In this document: positions 1-9,553 of the stretch, piece after piece | Layout of the letters: the number at the start of each line of letters is the position of its first letter | Numbering within the stretch: position 1 is the first letter of the stretch | DNA from: Hoeflea phototrophica DFL-43 | GTDB lineage: Bacteria; Pseudomonadota; Alphaproteobacteria; Rhizobiales; Rhizobiaceae | Reading direction: 5' to 3' | Length of the DNA stretch: 64,000 nt | Assembly (NCBI RefSeq): GCF_000154705.2 | Contig: NZ_CM002917.1 | Span: 3,297,853 to 3,361,852 of the forward strand | The notes under the pieces: generated by a model | What the model saw: only the letters and a program-made list of their open reading frames with translations | What the model was told of the DNA's origin: nothing | Databases searched by the model: none | Translations under genes and position numbers: made by a program

Positions 1-10
1 TGCACCCGCG

Positions 11-1195
11 CTACGGGCAAAGCAGCCCTTCCAGGTAATGCTCGCCGATCCCGAACATCGCCTTGATCTCGGCAATCTGTTTGAGCACCGCCTCGCGGTC
101 GCGGCCGATCCGGCCGTCTTTTTCGGCGACGATCAGATTGTTTTTCGGCGTGTGCGCATCGGAAACGAATTCGAACACCTTTGTGCGGTACCCGTTGAGC
201 TCAAGCAGCAACGCACGAAGCGTGTCGGTGACCATCTCGGCCTGACGCTCGACGAAGATGCCGTGGCGCAGCAGCGGCTCGAGCCTCACGTCCGCCTGCC
301 CCGCCTCCATCTCGCGGCGGATCTGCTTGTGGCAGCAGGGCGCGACGGCGATCAGCGCGGCCCCGGCGGCAATACCCTTGAAGATCGCGTCGTCCGTCGC
401 CGTGTCGCAGGCATGCAGGGCAATCACCGCATCGGCCTTGCTGGCGTCGAATTCCATGATGGTGCCGGCCTCGAAACTCAGCCCCTCAAAGCCTGAGGCC
501 TTGGCCGTGGCGTTGCCGTCAGCCACCAGCTGATCGCGCATTTCAACGCCGACAATGCGGACAGGGTGTTTGGCCACGGTGGCGAGATAGTCGTAGAGCG
601 CGAAATCGAGATAGCCCTTGCCCGCCCCCATATCGACGATCAACGGCCGCTCGACCTTGATGGCGCCAACCAGCGGCGCGAAGATCTCCACCATCTTGTT
701 GATCTGGCGGAACTTGTCCTGCGCATCGTGGCGGATCGCGCCGTTCTTGCCGGCCAGCCCCAGCGCCTTGAGCCATGGCTTGCCGGTCTCGGTCAGTGGC
801 CGGTTCTTGGTGCGGTTGTGCTCGGTCGACGGCGCCTCGCGGCCCGCCACTTCGGTGCGCTTGAGCCGTATCTTGGCCCCGTTGCGCTCGAACATCATGT
901 CGAACCCGGTGGTCGCCAACTGGGCGCTGCGGAATTCGCTCGCGAGGCCGTGACGAAGAAGTGCCAGCGTCTCGTCTTCCGGGTGGTTCTTGATCGTGTC
1001 ACGGGTCTTGTAGCGGTAGGTGAAGGAGTATTTCTCGCCCGCCTTGGTCGAGATCTTTTTGACCAGAACCGCCTTGAGATCCGGCTCGTCACCGTGATAG
1101 CCGCCAAGCTTGAGCTGCACCAGCGATCCGTCCGCGAAGGCGGCACGCAAGGCGGTCAACAATTCTTCGATGCGATCGGGAGGATTCACGGGCAT
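11..1195 (-). CDS. Class I SAM-dependent methyltransferase (METTL25/GSTCD-like)
   Basis: A 394-residue cytoplasmic protein with a Rossmann-type methyltransferase domain in its second half. The SAM-binding motif I reads VDMGAGKGYLDF at about residues 187-198. It is followed by an acidic strand end (VGVEMR, about 215-220), the motif HACDTATDD (261-269) and APCCHK (285-290). The Gly-rich motif with downstream HxC and CCHK resembles the family that includes eukaryotic METTL25 and GSTCD, whose substrates are mostly RNA or undetermined. The first 150 residues form a separate basic domain with many Lys and Arg that I do not recognise; it could bind nucleic acid. The gene is complete, with its stop codon at the window edge. 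The substrate is unknown. Confidence 0.85.
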   Translation of the reverse strand: MPVNPPDRIEELLTALRAAFADGSLVQLKLGGYHGDEPDLKAVLVKKISTKAGEKYSFTYRYKTRDTIKNHPEDETLALLRHGLASEFRSAQLATTGFDMMFERNGAKIRLKRTEVAGREAPSTEHNRTKNRPLTETGKPWLKALGLAGKNGAIRHDAQDKFRQINKMVEIFAPLVGAIKVERPLIVDMGAGKGYLDFALYDYLATVAKHPVRIVGVEMRDQLVADGNATAKASGFEGLSFEAGTIMEFDASKADAVIALHACDTATDDAIFKGIAAGAALIAVAPCCHKQIRREMEAGQADVRLEPLLRHGIFVERQAEMVTDTLRALLLELNGYRTKVFEFVSDAHTPKNNLIVAEKDGRIGRDREAVLKQIAEIKAMFGIGEHYLEGLLCP

Positions 1196-1488
1196 TCCTT
1201 CGGGATTGGCAGGCCGAACACTGGATGTCCTGCCTCAGGTCGCCTTTTCTACCCGTGCGGGCCGGAGAAGCAAATCGGCAGCGTTAATTTTGATGTTCGG
1301 GTTTTCGGCGCCAATGGCACAACCCTGCTTTCGCCCCCGGCACGGCGAAAGAACGATTTGGTTTGTGCATCCAATTCGCAATTCCCGCGAAGGTTGGATC
1401 TGTATTTGTCCTGCCGGATTTGACATCATTCCCGATGTCTAGAAGATTTGGATGAGACTGCGACCATGTACGTATCGGGAAAAAACTG

Positions 1489-2088
1489 ATGAAACCGCTG
1501 ATGTTTGCTTTGATTTTTGTTGCAACCGCAGGATCGGCACTTGCTGACTCCTGCCATGACAGGTTTACCGAGCTTCTGGTGGAGGGAAATCAAGAGATGG
1601 GCCCGGTGCGGATCCACATTACCCAGGAAATCGTCGGAAGCACTACGAGCGTGAACTATCATCACAGCGATGGTGAGGGGAACGGGATGACAGAAATGCT
1701 CGAGCCTGCCGAAAGTCCGTGGTCCCTCTTTCTGGGAGACAAGATGTACATGTCGACCGACAAAGGCGAAAACTGGAAATTCATAAATTCGTTCGATGCC
1801 GAAAAAAGCCGCGCAGACATGAAGTCAGGACTGACGAATGATGCAGCGGCAGCGACCGGAATCCTGTGCGGCGAAGAGGAATTCGATGGCACTTCCCATG
1901 AGGTTGTCGAGGGGACCTATGCATCCTCCATGTTAGACGGCGCGGAAATCTACAACAAATATTGGGTCAACAAACAGACCGGCTGGATTTCCAAATCCTA
2001 CAGCCATACCAAGAGCACCGGATTCGAATCCAAAACCACGCAGGTGATCGAATCCGTTTCCGATCTGGCACTACCCAAGCCCGAATAA
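1489..2088 (+). CDS. Exported hypothetical protein
   Basis: A 199-residue protein that starts with a clear Sec signal peptide (Lys3, hydrophobic run to about residue 18, likely cleavage after SALA). A GGGA ribosome-binding site lies 8 bases before the ATG. The mature part is acidic and polar, with two cysteines (near residues 22 and 125) that could form a disulfide. It contains Ser/Thr-rich strands such as EIVGSTTSVNYHH and ends without a membrane anchor, so it is probably periplasmic. I recognise no family. It stands alone between two minus-strand genes and is convergent with the zinc peptidase. Confidence 0.75.
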   Translation: MKPLMFALIFVATAGSALADSCHDRFTELLVEGNQEMGPVRIHITQEIVGSTTSVNYHHSDGEGNGMTEMLEPAESPWSLFLGDKMYMSTDKGENWKFINSFDAEKSRADMKSGLTNDAAAATGILCGEEEFDGTSHEVVEGTYASSMLDGAEIYNKYWVNKQTGWISKSYSHTKSTGFESKTTQVIESVSDLALPKPE

Positions 2089-2203
2089 ATGGACCAAACA
2101 ACCGGCAATTGGCACCCGGCGCAGGTGATGCCGGGGTTTCAATGACCTGCCGGCAAAGAGACTTTCATGCGAACGGGGGCTTGCATACCGGGAGCGGCAA
2201 GGA

Positions 2204-2890
2204 TCACCGCAACACCCGTATCCAGCGCGCCAGGTTGAGCAGGCTCGTGAGCGCCGCGGCGACATAGGTGAAGGCTGCGGCCTTGAGCACGCTGCGGGCG
2301 CCGGCGATGTCGTCTTCGGCGAGATAGCCGCCTTCGCGCAGGATCGGCAGCGCCTTGTTGAAGCTCGCGTCATATTCGACCGGCAGCGTGACCAGGTGCA
2401 CCAGCACCCGCACACCCAGCAGCCCGATGCCGATCACCGCCATGCCCAGCATCGCACCTGGCGTGCGCAACGCGATGGCCAGCACCGGGGCGGCGATGAA
2501 GAACACCGAAGCGATTTTGTCGGTCACCATGGCGACGCCAACCAGCGACTGCCGAAGCGCCAGCCCGCGTTCGCCGCGATGATGCTGCAGCGCATGGCCG
2601 ACCTCATGGGCTGCCACGGCGACCGCGGTGAGGCTGGAACCCTTGTAATTTAACTGCGAAAGACGCACCACCCGCGCCTCGGGATCATAATGATCGCCGG
2701 CATCGGTGGCTTCGACCCCAACGCCTTTGAGCCCGAAGCGCTCCACCAGATGCTGCGCCATCTCTCCGCCGGTGCCTGGAAAATCCGGCCGGTCCTCGCT
2801 GTGGCGGCGCATCGTGTGCCCGACCCAGAACTGCGGCGCATAGACAAGGCCCAGCACCAGCAACACGCCCAGGATTCCAAGAATCGCCAT
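2204..2890 (-). CDS. Membrane zinc metallopeptidase (YugP family)
   Basis: A 228-residue integral membrane protein of the neutral zinc metallopeptidase family typified by Bacillus YugP (Zn_peptidase_2). The zinc-binding HEVGH motif is at residues 95-99, at the end of a hydrophobic stretch (SSLTAVAVAAHEVGHALQH), as is normal for this family. A transmembrane helix lies at the N-terminus (about 2-22), and two or three more follow the active site (about 118-165 and near 205-220). The length matches the family. Its physiological substrate is not known in proteobacteria; a role in membrane protein quality control is an inference. It is transcribed alone and convergently with the upstream exported hypothetical. 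Confidence 0.88.
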   Translation of the reverse strand: MAILGILGVLLVLGLVYAPQFWVGHTMRRHSEDRPDFPGTGGEMAQHLVERFGLKGVGVEATDAGDHYDPEARVVRLSQLNYKGSSLTAVAVAAHEVGHALQHHRGERGLALRQSLVGVAMVTDKIASVFFIAAPVLAIALRTPGAMLGMAVIGIGLLGVRVLVHLVTLPVEYDASFNKALPILREGGYLAEDDIAGARSVLKAAAFTYVAAALTSLLNLARWIRVLR

Positions 2891-3110
2891 GTCAGTCTTT
2901 GTCCACGTCGAAAGTTTTCATGGTCATTAGATAGGTGCGGCGGCCGTCCGATAAAGGGTCACAGCGACGCATACAGCCGAAGGATGCCAAGACGCGACTG
3001 ATCCCCGCTTGACGAACAGGCAGATGTGGCCTGTTGTAAGCCATTGCCAGACATGGCCGCCCCTGCCCCGATCCATAGATACGGGACTGATCCGGAAAGG
3101 AAGCGATCCG

Positions 3111-4856
3111 ATGACACGCCCGATGTTCCACCCGCTCACAGCCCTCGCCACAGCCAGCCTGATTGCGCTTGCGCCCGTTGCCGCAACCGCGCAGGAGGCG
3201 GCGATCTTTTCGCGTATGGATGCGGTGCATCCGGTCTGGGCGAAATCGGCCATGGTCTCGGTGCAGGAGGCAGTGGCGGCCGAAGTCGGGCTTCAGGTGC
3301 TCAAGGAGGGTGGCAACGCGGTGGACGCCGGCGTCGCCGTGGCACTGGCGCTGGCCGTCACCCTGCCCCGCGCCGGAAACCTTGGCGGCGGCGGCTTCAT
3401 GATGGTGCATGACACCGAGAGCGGCGAGACCAAGGCGATCGATTACCGCGAGATGGCGCCGGCAAGCGCGACGCGCGACATGTATCTCGACGCCGAGGGC
3501 AATGCCGACACTACTCTGTCGCGCTTTCACGGCCTCGCCGTCGGCGTGCCCGGCACCGTCGCCGGCATGCAGCTGGCGCTCGAGACCTACGGCACCATGA
3601 CGCTTGAACAGGCCGCGGCCCCGGCGATCAAACTGGCTGAAGACGGCATCGTGGTCACCGCCGATCTGGCCGACAGCCTCAAGGCGCTCGAAAAGCGGCT
3701 GAAGACCTGGCCGGCCTCGGCCACAATCTTCTTCAAAGAAGATGGCAGCTTCTATGAGCCCGGCGATCTGATCAAACAGCCCGATCTCGCCGCAACGCTG
3801 AAGACAATCGCGGCGGAAGGCCCCGATGGTTTCTACAAGGGAGAGGTGGCAGAGAAGATCGCAGCATCGGTGCAAGAAGCCGGCGGATCAATGACGGTCG
3901 AGGATCTGGCGAACTACAAGGCGGTCATCCGCGAGCCGGTCAGCGGCACCTATCGCGGCCACGAGATCGTCTCGATGCCGCCGCCAAGCTCGGGCGGCAC
4001 CCACATCATCCAGATCCTCAATGTGATGGAAGGCTACCCGATCGGCTTCCTCGGGCACAATTCGTCGGACACCATTCACCTGATGGCGGAAGCCATGAAG
4101 CGCGCCTATGCCGACCGCTCGGAATATCTGGGCGACCCGGATTTTACCGACGTGCCGGTCAAGGCCCTGACCTCGAAGGACTATGCGGCGAAGATCCGCA
4201 ACGGCATCAGCCTCAACCGCGCCACCCCGTCAGACACGATAAAGCCCGGCAAACTGGCGCCATACGAGAGCGGCCAGACCACGCATTTCTCCATCGTGGA
4301 CAAGGACGGCAACGCCGTGTCCAACACCTACACGCTGAATTTCTCCTATGGCTCGGGCATGACGGCGGCGGGAACAGGCGTGCTGCTCAACAACGAGATG
4401 GATGATTTTTCCGCCAAATCAGGCGTGCCGAACGCCTACGGCCTGATCGGCGGCGACGCCAATGCGGTGGAACCGGGCAAGCGGCCGCTGTCCTCGATGA
4501 GCCCGACCATCGTGCTGAAAGACGGCAAGCCATTCCTGGTCACCGGCAGCCCCGGCGGCTCGCGCATCATCACCACCACGCTGCAGGTGATTTCCAACAT
4601 GATCGACCACGGCATGAATGTCGCCGAAGCCACCAATGCCTCGCGCATCCACCACCAATGGCTGCCCGATGAAATCCGCGTCGAGGATGGCGGCTTGAGC
4701 CGCGACACGGTGGCCGCGCTTGAGGCCAAGGGTCACAAGACTGTGGTCAAGAGCGTGATGGGCTCGACGCAATCGATCCATGTCGATGCGGAAAAGGGGC
4801 TGTTGCTGGGGGCATCGGACCCGCGCCGCACAGGATCAGCGACGGTGGGGTATTGA
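3111..4856 (+). CDS. ggt: Gamma-glutamyltransferase precursor
   Basis: Hydrolyses glutathione and other gamma-glutamyl compounds and transfers the glutamyl group, in the periplasm. The 581-residue precursor begins with a Sec signal peptide (MTRPMFHPL, hydrophobic core, cleavage near VAATAQEA). It then has the large-subunit signature NLGGGGFMM and the autocleavage site with the catalytic nucleophile Thr390 in QTTHFS. The small subunit contains GSGMTAAGTGVLLNNEMDDF and the oxyanion stretch RPLSSMSPT, followed by GSPGGSRI. I chose the ATG at 3111 because a signal peptide starts there and AGGAAG lies just upstream; a longer in-frame extension to 3009 has no such support. The gene is monocistronic. 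Confidence 0.95.
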   Translation: MTRPMFHPLTALATASLIALAPVAATAQEAAIFSRMDAVHPVWAKSAMVSVQEAVAAEVGLQVLKEGGNAVDAGVAVALALAVTLPRAGNLGGGGFMMVHDTESGETKAIDYREMAPASATRDMYLDAEGNADTTLSRFHGLAVGVPGTVAGMQLALETYGTMTLEQAAAPAIKLAEDGIVVTADLADSLKALEKRLKTWPASATIFFKEDGSFYEPGDLIKQPDLAATLKTIAAEGPDGFYKGEVAEKIAASVQEAGGSMTVEDLANYKAVIREPVSGTYRGHEIVSMPPPSSGGTHIIQILNVMEGYPIGFLGHNSSDTIHLMAEAMKRAYADRSEYLGDPDFTDVPVKALTSKDYAAKIRNGISLNRATPSDTIKPGKLAPYESGQTTHFSIVDKDGNAVSNTYTLNFSYGSGMTAAGTGVLLNNEMDDFSAKSGVPNAYGLIGGDANAVEPGKRPLSSMSPTIVLKDGKPFLVTGSPGGSRIITTTLQVISNMIDHGMNVAEATNASRIHHQWLPDEIRVEDGGLSRDTVAALEAKGHKTVVKSVMGSTQSIHVDAEKGLLLGASDPRRTGSATVGY

Positions 4857-4892
4857 GGGGGAAAGCAGTCGTCATCGTCCAGCCTCTCCTCT

Positions 4893-4986
4893 CGTCATCC
4901 TCGGCCTCCGAGCCGAGGATCCAAGCCCAAACCACTTTGCGGACTGGCTTGGTTTTGGATCATCGGGTCAAGCCCGAGGATGACGA
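4893..4986. repeat. Long palindromic intergenic repeat (rhizobial type)
   Basis: The 94 bases begin GTCATCCTCGG and end with the reverse complement CCGAGGATGAC. Inner arms (ATCCAAG-like near 4918 and CTTGGTTTTGGAT near 4949-4961) let nearly the whole element fold into a long imperfect hairpin. Elements with this arm sequence are widespread intergenic palindromes in rhizobial genomes. Here it sits between two convergent genes and could act as a bidirectional terminator. Confidence 0.8.
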
Positions 4987-5064
4987 TGGAGGGGGCGTAT
5001 CATGGCGAAAATTCGATGACGGAGTTGGCCTACCGGTTACTGGCGCTCCTAGGTCAATCGCCTC

Positions 5065-7752
5065 TCACCGCCCGCCATGCCCCGTCAGCGCAAGCCACAC
5101 CTGCCCCAGCAGCAGCGGCACCAGGCTTGCCGCGGCCGCCAGCACCAGCCCGTCAAGACCCGGCCAGGGCAGGCCGAGGAGGTTGGCCAGCGACGGCAGC
5201 CCCACTGCAAGGCCGATCAGTCCGAGGCACAGCACGATTGCGCCCCAGACGTAAGCGTTGCGGGTGACGTCGTTGCCGATGAGCCCGGCATCGGGATCGC
5301 GCATGTTGAACACGTTCCACAATTGCGCCAGCGCCAACGTCAGGAATGCCACGGTGACGGCGGCGGCGGGCGCCAATGCCAGCCAGGTGAGCGCCAGCAG
5401 GAAGGCGCCGAGCGTGGCAATGGTGATCAGCCCGCCCAGCACGGCGATCAGCCGCCAGCGCGGACGATCCAGGATCTGTTCCTTCGGATCGCGCGGCGGC
5501 TTGCGCATCACCTCGCCGTCGCCCCTGCCCAGCCCCAGCGCAAAGGCCGGGAAGACATCGGTGACCAGGTTCAGAAACAGGATCTGTAGCGGCAACAGCG
5601 GCATCGGCAGGCCGGCGCCGACGGCCAGGCCGACAACCAGAACCTCGCTGACATTGCACGACATCAGATAGACAACGAACCTGCGGATGTTGTCGAAGAT
5701 CACCCGCCCCTGCCGCATCGCCGAGATGATGGTGGCGAAACGATCGTCGCGCAGCACCATGTGCGCCGCCTCCTGGGCAACCTGGGTGCCGCGCTTGCCC
5801 ATGGCGATGCCGATATCGGCCTTCTTCAGCGCCGGCGCGTCATTGACGCCGTCGCCGGTCATCGCCACCACGTGTCCGGCTTTCTGAAAGATCGACACCA
5901 GCACGAGTTTCGTTTCCGGCGCCACACGCGCGAACACGTCGACGGACAACACCCGCCGCCGCATCTCTTCACTGATCCCATCAGGGTCGATTCCGGCGAG
6001 CTCGTGGCCTTCGATCACCTGCAACGCACCGTCTCCGAGGCCGGCCTGCCGGGCGATCGCCGCCCCGGTGTCGGCATGGTCGCCGGTGAGCATGATGACC
6101 CGGACACCGGCGGCGCGGCTGGCGCGGATTGCCGGCGGCACATCCTCGCGCACCGGATCGTTGAGACAGACCAGCCCGACAAGCGTGAGGCCCGCATAGG
6201 GGTCGACCTCACCGGTTTCGCTGTGCCTCATCGCCAGCCCCAGGAGCCGGTTCCCGGCTTGCGCGGCTTTCGAACTCCGGTCTTTCCAGGCTTTGCGGGT
6301 GGCGTCATCCAGCGGGCGCGGACCATCAGGGCCGAGACCATACGCGGCGCTGTCGATGACAGCCTCGGGCCCGCCCTTCACTGCAACCAGGAAACGGTCA
6401 CCGTCTTCATGGACCGTCGCCATCATCCGCAACGCGGGATCGAAAGCATGCTCGCAGACCTCCGGGAAATTCTCGAGGAGTTCGGACTGGGACAGCCCGG
6501 CTTGATCCGCCGCCTGCAGCAATGCCAGTTCCATCGGATCGCCGGCGCGTCCGTCCTCGCCGCCATCGCCGAGATCCGCATTGGTGCACAGCGCCCCGAT
6601 CCGGATCGCCCAGCCAAGCGCTTTGTCTTCATCGGGATCGAGCCGTGCATCGTCGCCTGTGAGGATGTGTCCGCCACCGTGCGCGGAAAGGCCGATGTCG
6701 TGCCCCTCAAGCAGGTAGCCCACCACCGTCATCCGGTTTTCGGTCAGCGTTCCGGTCTTGTCGGTGAGGATCACCGTGGTGGCGCCCAACGTCTCGACCG
6801 AGGAGAGACGCGTGATCACCGCATTGCGCCGGGCCATCCGCCACATGCCGCGCGCCAGGCTGAGGGTGGCAACAACCGGAAGCCCTTCGGGCACAGCCGC
6901 CACCGCCAGCGCGACGCCGGTCTGGATCATCGCGACCACATCATGGCCGCGCAGAATGCCGGCGCCGATGGTCAGCGCCGCAAGCACGAAGGTCAGCCAC
7001 ACCAGCCGGTGGCCGAGCCTGTCAAGCCGCCGTTCCAGCGGAGCCGCTTCACTTTGCGCGCGCTCAACGAGATCGCTGATCTTGCCGATTTCGGTGGCCA
7101 TGCCGGTGGCCACCACCAGGCCCTCGCCGGTGCCTTGCGTGATCGCGGTGCCCTTGAAGGCCATTGATGTCCGGTCGCCAAGGACCGCCTCGCGGTCCGT
7201 TGCAGCCTCGGATTTGATCTCCGGCACCGATTCGCCGCTCAGCACCGATTCATCAGCCTGGAGATTGAAGGCCCGGCTGATCCGCAGATCCGCTGTCACC
7301 ACATCGCCGGCCTCGAGAACGACGACATCGCCGGGCACGAGTTGATGCGCATCGACCATCCGCGCCTGCCCGTCGCGCCGCACCCGCGTCCTGATCTGGG
7401 CGATGCGCATCAGCGCTTCCATCGAGCGGGCGGCCCTGAGTTCGGTGAAGAAACCGATGGCACCGTTGAGCACGAGCACCACGATGATGGCGCCGGCCTC
7501 CGCCACGTCACCGAGCAGGAACGACATCAGCGCGGCCGCTGCCAGCAGCCAGACGATGACACTGTTGAACTGGTGGGCGAGAATGGCGAAGACGCTTCGG
7601 GTCTGCTGCCGGCGCAGCTGGTTGGGCCCGCAGGTCGCCAACCGCTCACGCACTTCAGACTGGCTCAGCCCGGTTTGAGGGTCGGTCTCCAGCAGGGCGG
7701 CGACATCGGCCACGGAAAGCGCATGCGGGTTTTCAGGCCTGCCTTTTGTCAC
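5065..7752 (-). CDS. Cation-transporting P-type ATPase (type II)
   Basis: An ion pump of about 895 residues. It has the N-terminal actuator region (N-terminal cation ATPase domain LSVADVAALLETDPQTGLS, then two helices), the actuator loop ADESVLSGESVP, helix M4 with AVPEGLP, the phosphorylation motif DKTGTLTENRM (Asp at about residue 331), an ATP-binding domain, the hinge MTGDGVNDAPALKKADIGIAMG, and a six-helix C-terminal domain with FLNLVTD. The PEGLP and NLVTD motifs place it with type II (Ca2+- or Na+/K+-type) pumps rather than heavy-metal pumps; the ion cannot be fixed from the sequence. I prefer the GTG at 7752, just before the conserved domain. An ATG at 7833 would add 27 unconserved-looking residues and lacks a clear ribosome-binding site. 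Confidence 0.9.
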   Translation of the reverse strand: MTKGRPENPHALSVADVAALLETDPQTGLSQSEVRERLATCGPNQLRRQQTRSVFAILAHQFNSVIVWLLAAAALMSFLLGDVAEAGAIIVVLVLNGAIGFFTELRAARSMEALMRIAQIRTRVRRDGQARMVDAHQLVPGDVVVLEAGDVVTADLRISRAFNLQADESVLSGESVPEIKSEAATDREAVLGDRTSMAFKGTAITQGTGEGLVVATGMATEIGKISDLVERAQSEAAPLERRLDRLGHRLVWLTFVLAALTIGAGILRGHDVVAMIQTGVALAVAAVPEGLPVVATLSLARGMWRMARRNAVITRLSSVETLGATTVILTDKTGTLTENRMTVVGYLLEGHDIGLSAHGGGHILTGDDARLDPDEDKALGWAIRIGALCTNADLGDGGEDGRAGDPMELALLQAADQAGLSQSELLENFPEVCEHAFDPALRMMATVHEDGDRFLVAVKGGPEAVIDSAAYGLGPDGPRPLDDATRKAWKDRSSKAAQAGNRLLGLAMRHSETGEVDPYAGLTLVGLVCLNDPVREDVPPAIRASRAAGVRVIMLTGDHADTGAAIARQAGLGDGALQVIEGHELAGIDPDGISEEMRRRVLSVDVFARVAPETKLVLVSIFQKAGHVVAMTGDGVNDAPALKKADIGIAMGKRGTQVAQEAAHMVLRDDRFATIISAMRQGRVIFDNIRRFVVYLMSCNVSEVLVVGLAVGAGLPMPLLPLQILFLNLVTDVFPAFALGLGRGDGEVMRKPPRDPKEQILDRPRWRLIAVLGGLITIATLGAFLLALTWLALAPAAAVTVAFLTLALAQLWNVFNMRDPDAGLIGNDVTRNAYVWGAIVLCLGLIGLAVGLPSLANLLGLPWPGLDGLVLAAAASLVPLLLGQVWLALTGHGGR

Positions 7753-7889
7753 GTGAATGCCTGCCTTTGAAACGGATGCGGTTGGCTCGCCCGCCGCGGA
7801 GTAACCGCGACAAACAGACAGACAGAACCACATAACCCGTCACATCAGCATGACCGAGATCAATTGCCGGCCAACCAAACCCAGATGCC

Positions 7890-8402
7890 TTACGGCTTGC
7901 CCTTCTCCCAGACCACCTCCTGGCCGTAGAGCGGCACGGTGGAGATGTTCATCTTGGCCGAGCCGTCCTGCACCTGCTGGGAATTGACCAGATAGATCAG
8001 CGTGTCGTTGGTCTTGTCGTAGATCCGGCGCACCACCAGGGATTTCCAGACCAGCGAACGTGATTCCTTGAAGACGACGTCGCCGTTCTCATCCAGATCG
8101 ATGTCGCCGACTGTAATCGGCCCGGTCTGGCGGCAGGCGATGGAGGCGTTGGAGGGATCCTCGAACCAGTTGCCCTTCGACAGCCTGTCGATGATGCCGC
8201 GTTCGAAATAGGCGACGTGGCAGGTCACGCCCTCCACCTCGGGGTCGCTCACCGCATCAATGATGATGTCATTGCCGGTCCAGTCGACACCGACTTCGCC
8301 GACCTGTTCGGCCGATGCCGGAACCGAGAACAATCCCACGCAAAGAGCAGCGGCAACCATGCGGGCGGACAGCAACGGGCGGGTTTTGGCGAAAATGGTC
8401 AT
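7890..8402 (-). CDS. creA: CreA family protein, exported
   Basis: A 170-residue periplasmic protein of the CreA family (function not established in any organism, despite the name from the E. coli creABCD locus). A signal peptide runs to about residue 29 (FSVPASAEQVG). The family core follows: GVDWTGNDIIIDAVSDPEVEGVTCHVAYFERG, the paired cysteines in CHV and IACRQTG, and SLVWKSLVVRRIYD. The start at 8402 has GGAG seven to nine bases upstream; the frame remains open to 8603, but that extension is Cys/Gln-rich and unconvincing. There are no creBCD neighbours, so the gene is solitary here. Confidence 0.9.
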   Translation of the reverse strand: MTIFAKTRPLLSARMVAAALCVGLFSVPASAEQVGEVGVDWTGNDIIIDAVSDPEVEGVTCHVAYFERGIIDRLSKGNWFEDPSNASIACRQTGPITVGDIDLDENGDVVFKESRSLVWKSLVVRRIYDKTNDTLIYLVNSQQVQDGSAKMNISTVPLYGQEVVWEKGKP

Positions 8403-8647
8403 ACTGGATCTCCATTTAGGGACGGTCTGGGTCTTGGCAGCCTGGGTGTTGCCACACTGGAATGGGACGCAGTGGGCTTCTGCACACTGGACAAATACGG
8501 ACAAGCCACCGCCGGTTCCCTGCCGATACGCTTGTCGGCCATCCATCTCATATGGGTGCGACACTTTGCGAATGAAAGTGCTGCTGAAATGGGGCTGCGG
8601 CAACCCTTCCGCTTGGCATCACCGCCGCGCCACGCTAGATACGGGGT

Positions 8648-8845
8648 ATGACACCACAGTCCACAATCCAGCAGCATGGACATTCAGCATTGCGCCCGGC
8701 AAAGGCTGCAGTGCCGTTTGTCGTCGGCGGGCTCGCGCTTGCCGCTGCCGCGGTGCTGACCGGCCTGGTCTTCGCCGCCTGGACATCCAATGGTCCGGCG
8801 CTGTTCCACGCGCTCGCCGCCAGCGGACTGGCTTGGTGCCTTTGA
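8648..8845 (+). CDS. Small single-span membrane protein
   Basis: A 65-residue protein with one strong hydrophobic helix (about residues 24-46, rich in Ala, Leu and Val) and a short tail ending GLAWCL. It lies 75 bases upstream of the SCO1 gene on the same strand, so the two may be co-transcribed. The ribosome-binding site is weak. No family is recognised with confidence; the position suggests a minor role with the copper chaperone, but that is only an inference. Confidence 0.5.
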   Translation: MTPQSTIQQHGHSALRPAKAAVPFVVGGLALAAAAVLTGLVFAAWTSNGPALFHALAASGLAWCL

Positions 8846-8920
8846 ATTTCTGACATCAACGTTGTTCCGGATGCGCATGGCCCCTGGTCTCGAACGCCCG
8901 GAAACAGACTGGAGACCCCG

Positions 8921-9520
8921 ATGAAAGCCTTTCGCACCGTGCTCTGGGTATTGATTGCCATCATGGCGGTGGCACTTGGCTGGCTGACCTATGAATGGCA
9001 GCGCACCGAAAACGCCATCGCCGGCAAACCCTATGGCGTGCCCTTTGAACTGGTGGACCAGACCGGCGGTCCCATTACGGAAGCCGCCTTCCGCGGCCGA
9101 CCCACGGCGCTGTTCTTCGGCTTCACCCATTGCCCCGAAATCTGCCCGACCACGCTGTTCGAGCTTGACGGCTGGCTCCGCCAGGTCGACCCGGAAGGCG
9201 GCAGGATCGGCGCCTATTTCGTGACCGTCGATCCCGAGCGTGACACACCGGATCTCCTCGGCGAATATGTCTCCGGCGTCACCGACCGCGTCATCGGCAT
9301 TTCCGGGGAACCGGATGACATTTCCGGCGTTGTCAAAGGGTTCAATGTCTATGCCAAGAAGGTGCCGCTTGATGCGGGCGATCCGGACGGCGACTACACC
9401 ATGGACCACACCGCATCGGTGTTCCTGCTTGACGCTGAAGGCCGCTTCAAAGGCACCATCGCCTGGGGTGAGAACCCCGATATTGCGGTCAGGAAGCTTG
9501 AAAACCTGATCAAGGGCTGA
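8921..9520 (+). CDS. SCO1/SenC family copper chaperone
   Basis: A 199-residue membrane-anchored thioredoxin-fold protein that delivers copper to the CuA centre of cytochrome c oxidase or acts as a thiol reductase. An N-terminal transmembrane anchor spans about residues 5-24. The metal-binding CxxxC is Cys71 and Cys75 in THCPEICPTT, and the third ligand is His163 in YTMDHTASVFLLD. The usual VTVDPERDTP motif is at about 102-110. GGAG stands before the ATG. It is followed after 33 bases by the antiporter gene; no oxidase genes are in the window. Confidence 0.93.
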   Translation: MKAFRTVLWVLIAIMAVALGWLTYEWQRTENAIAGKPYGVPFELVDQTGGPITEAAFRGRPTALFFGFTHCPEICPTTLFELDGWLRQVDPEGGRIGAYFVTVDPERDTPDLLGEYVSGVTDRVIGISGEPDDISGVVKGFNVYAKKVPLDAGDPDGDYTMDHTASVFLLDAEGRFKGTIAWGENPDIAVRKLENLIKG

Positions 9521-9553
9521 CCTGATCGGGACGCAACGCGGCAGGGAGCCGGA

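Noticed and set aside
5761..7167. Open frame of 468 codons antisense to the P-type ATPase
   Set aside because: The ATPase frame contains all catalytic motifs, and the opposite frame has none.
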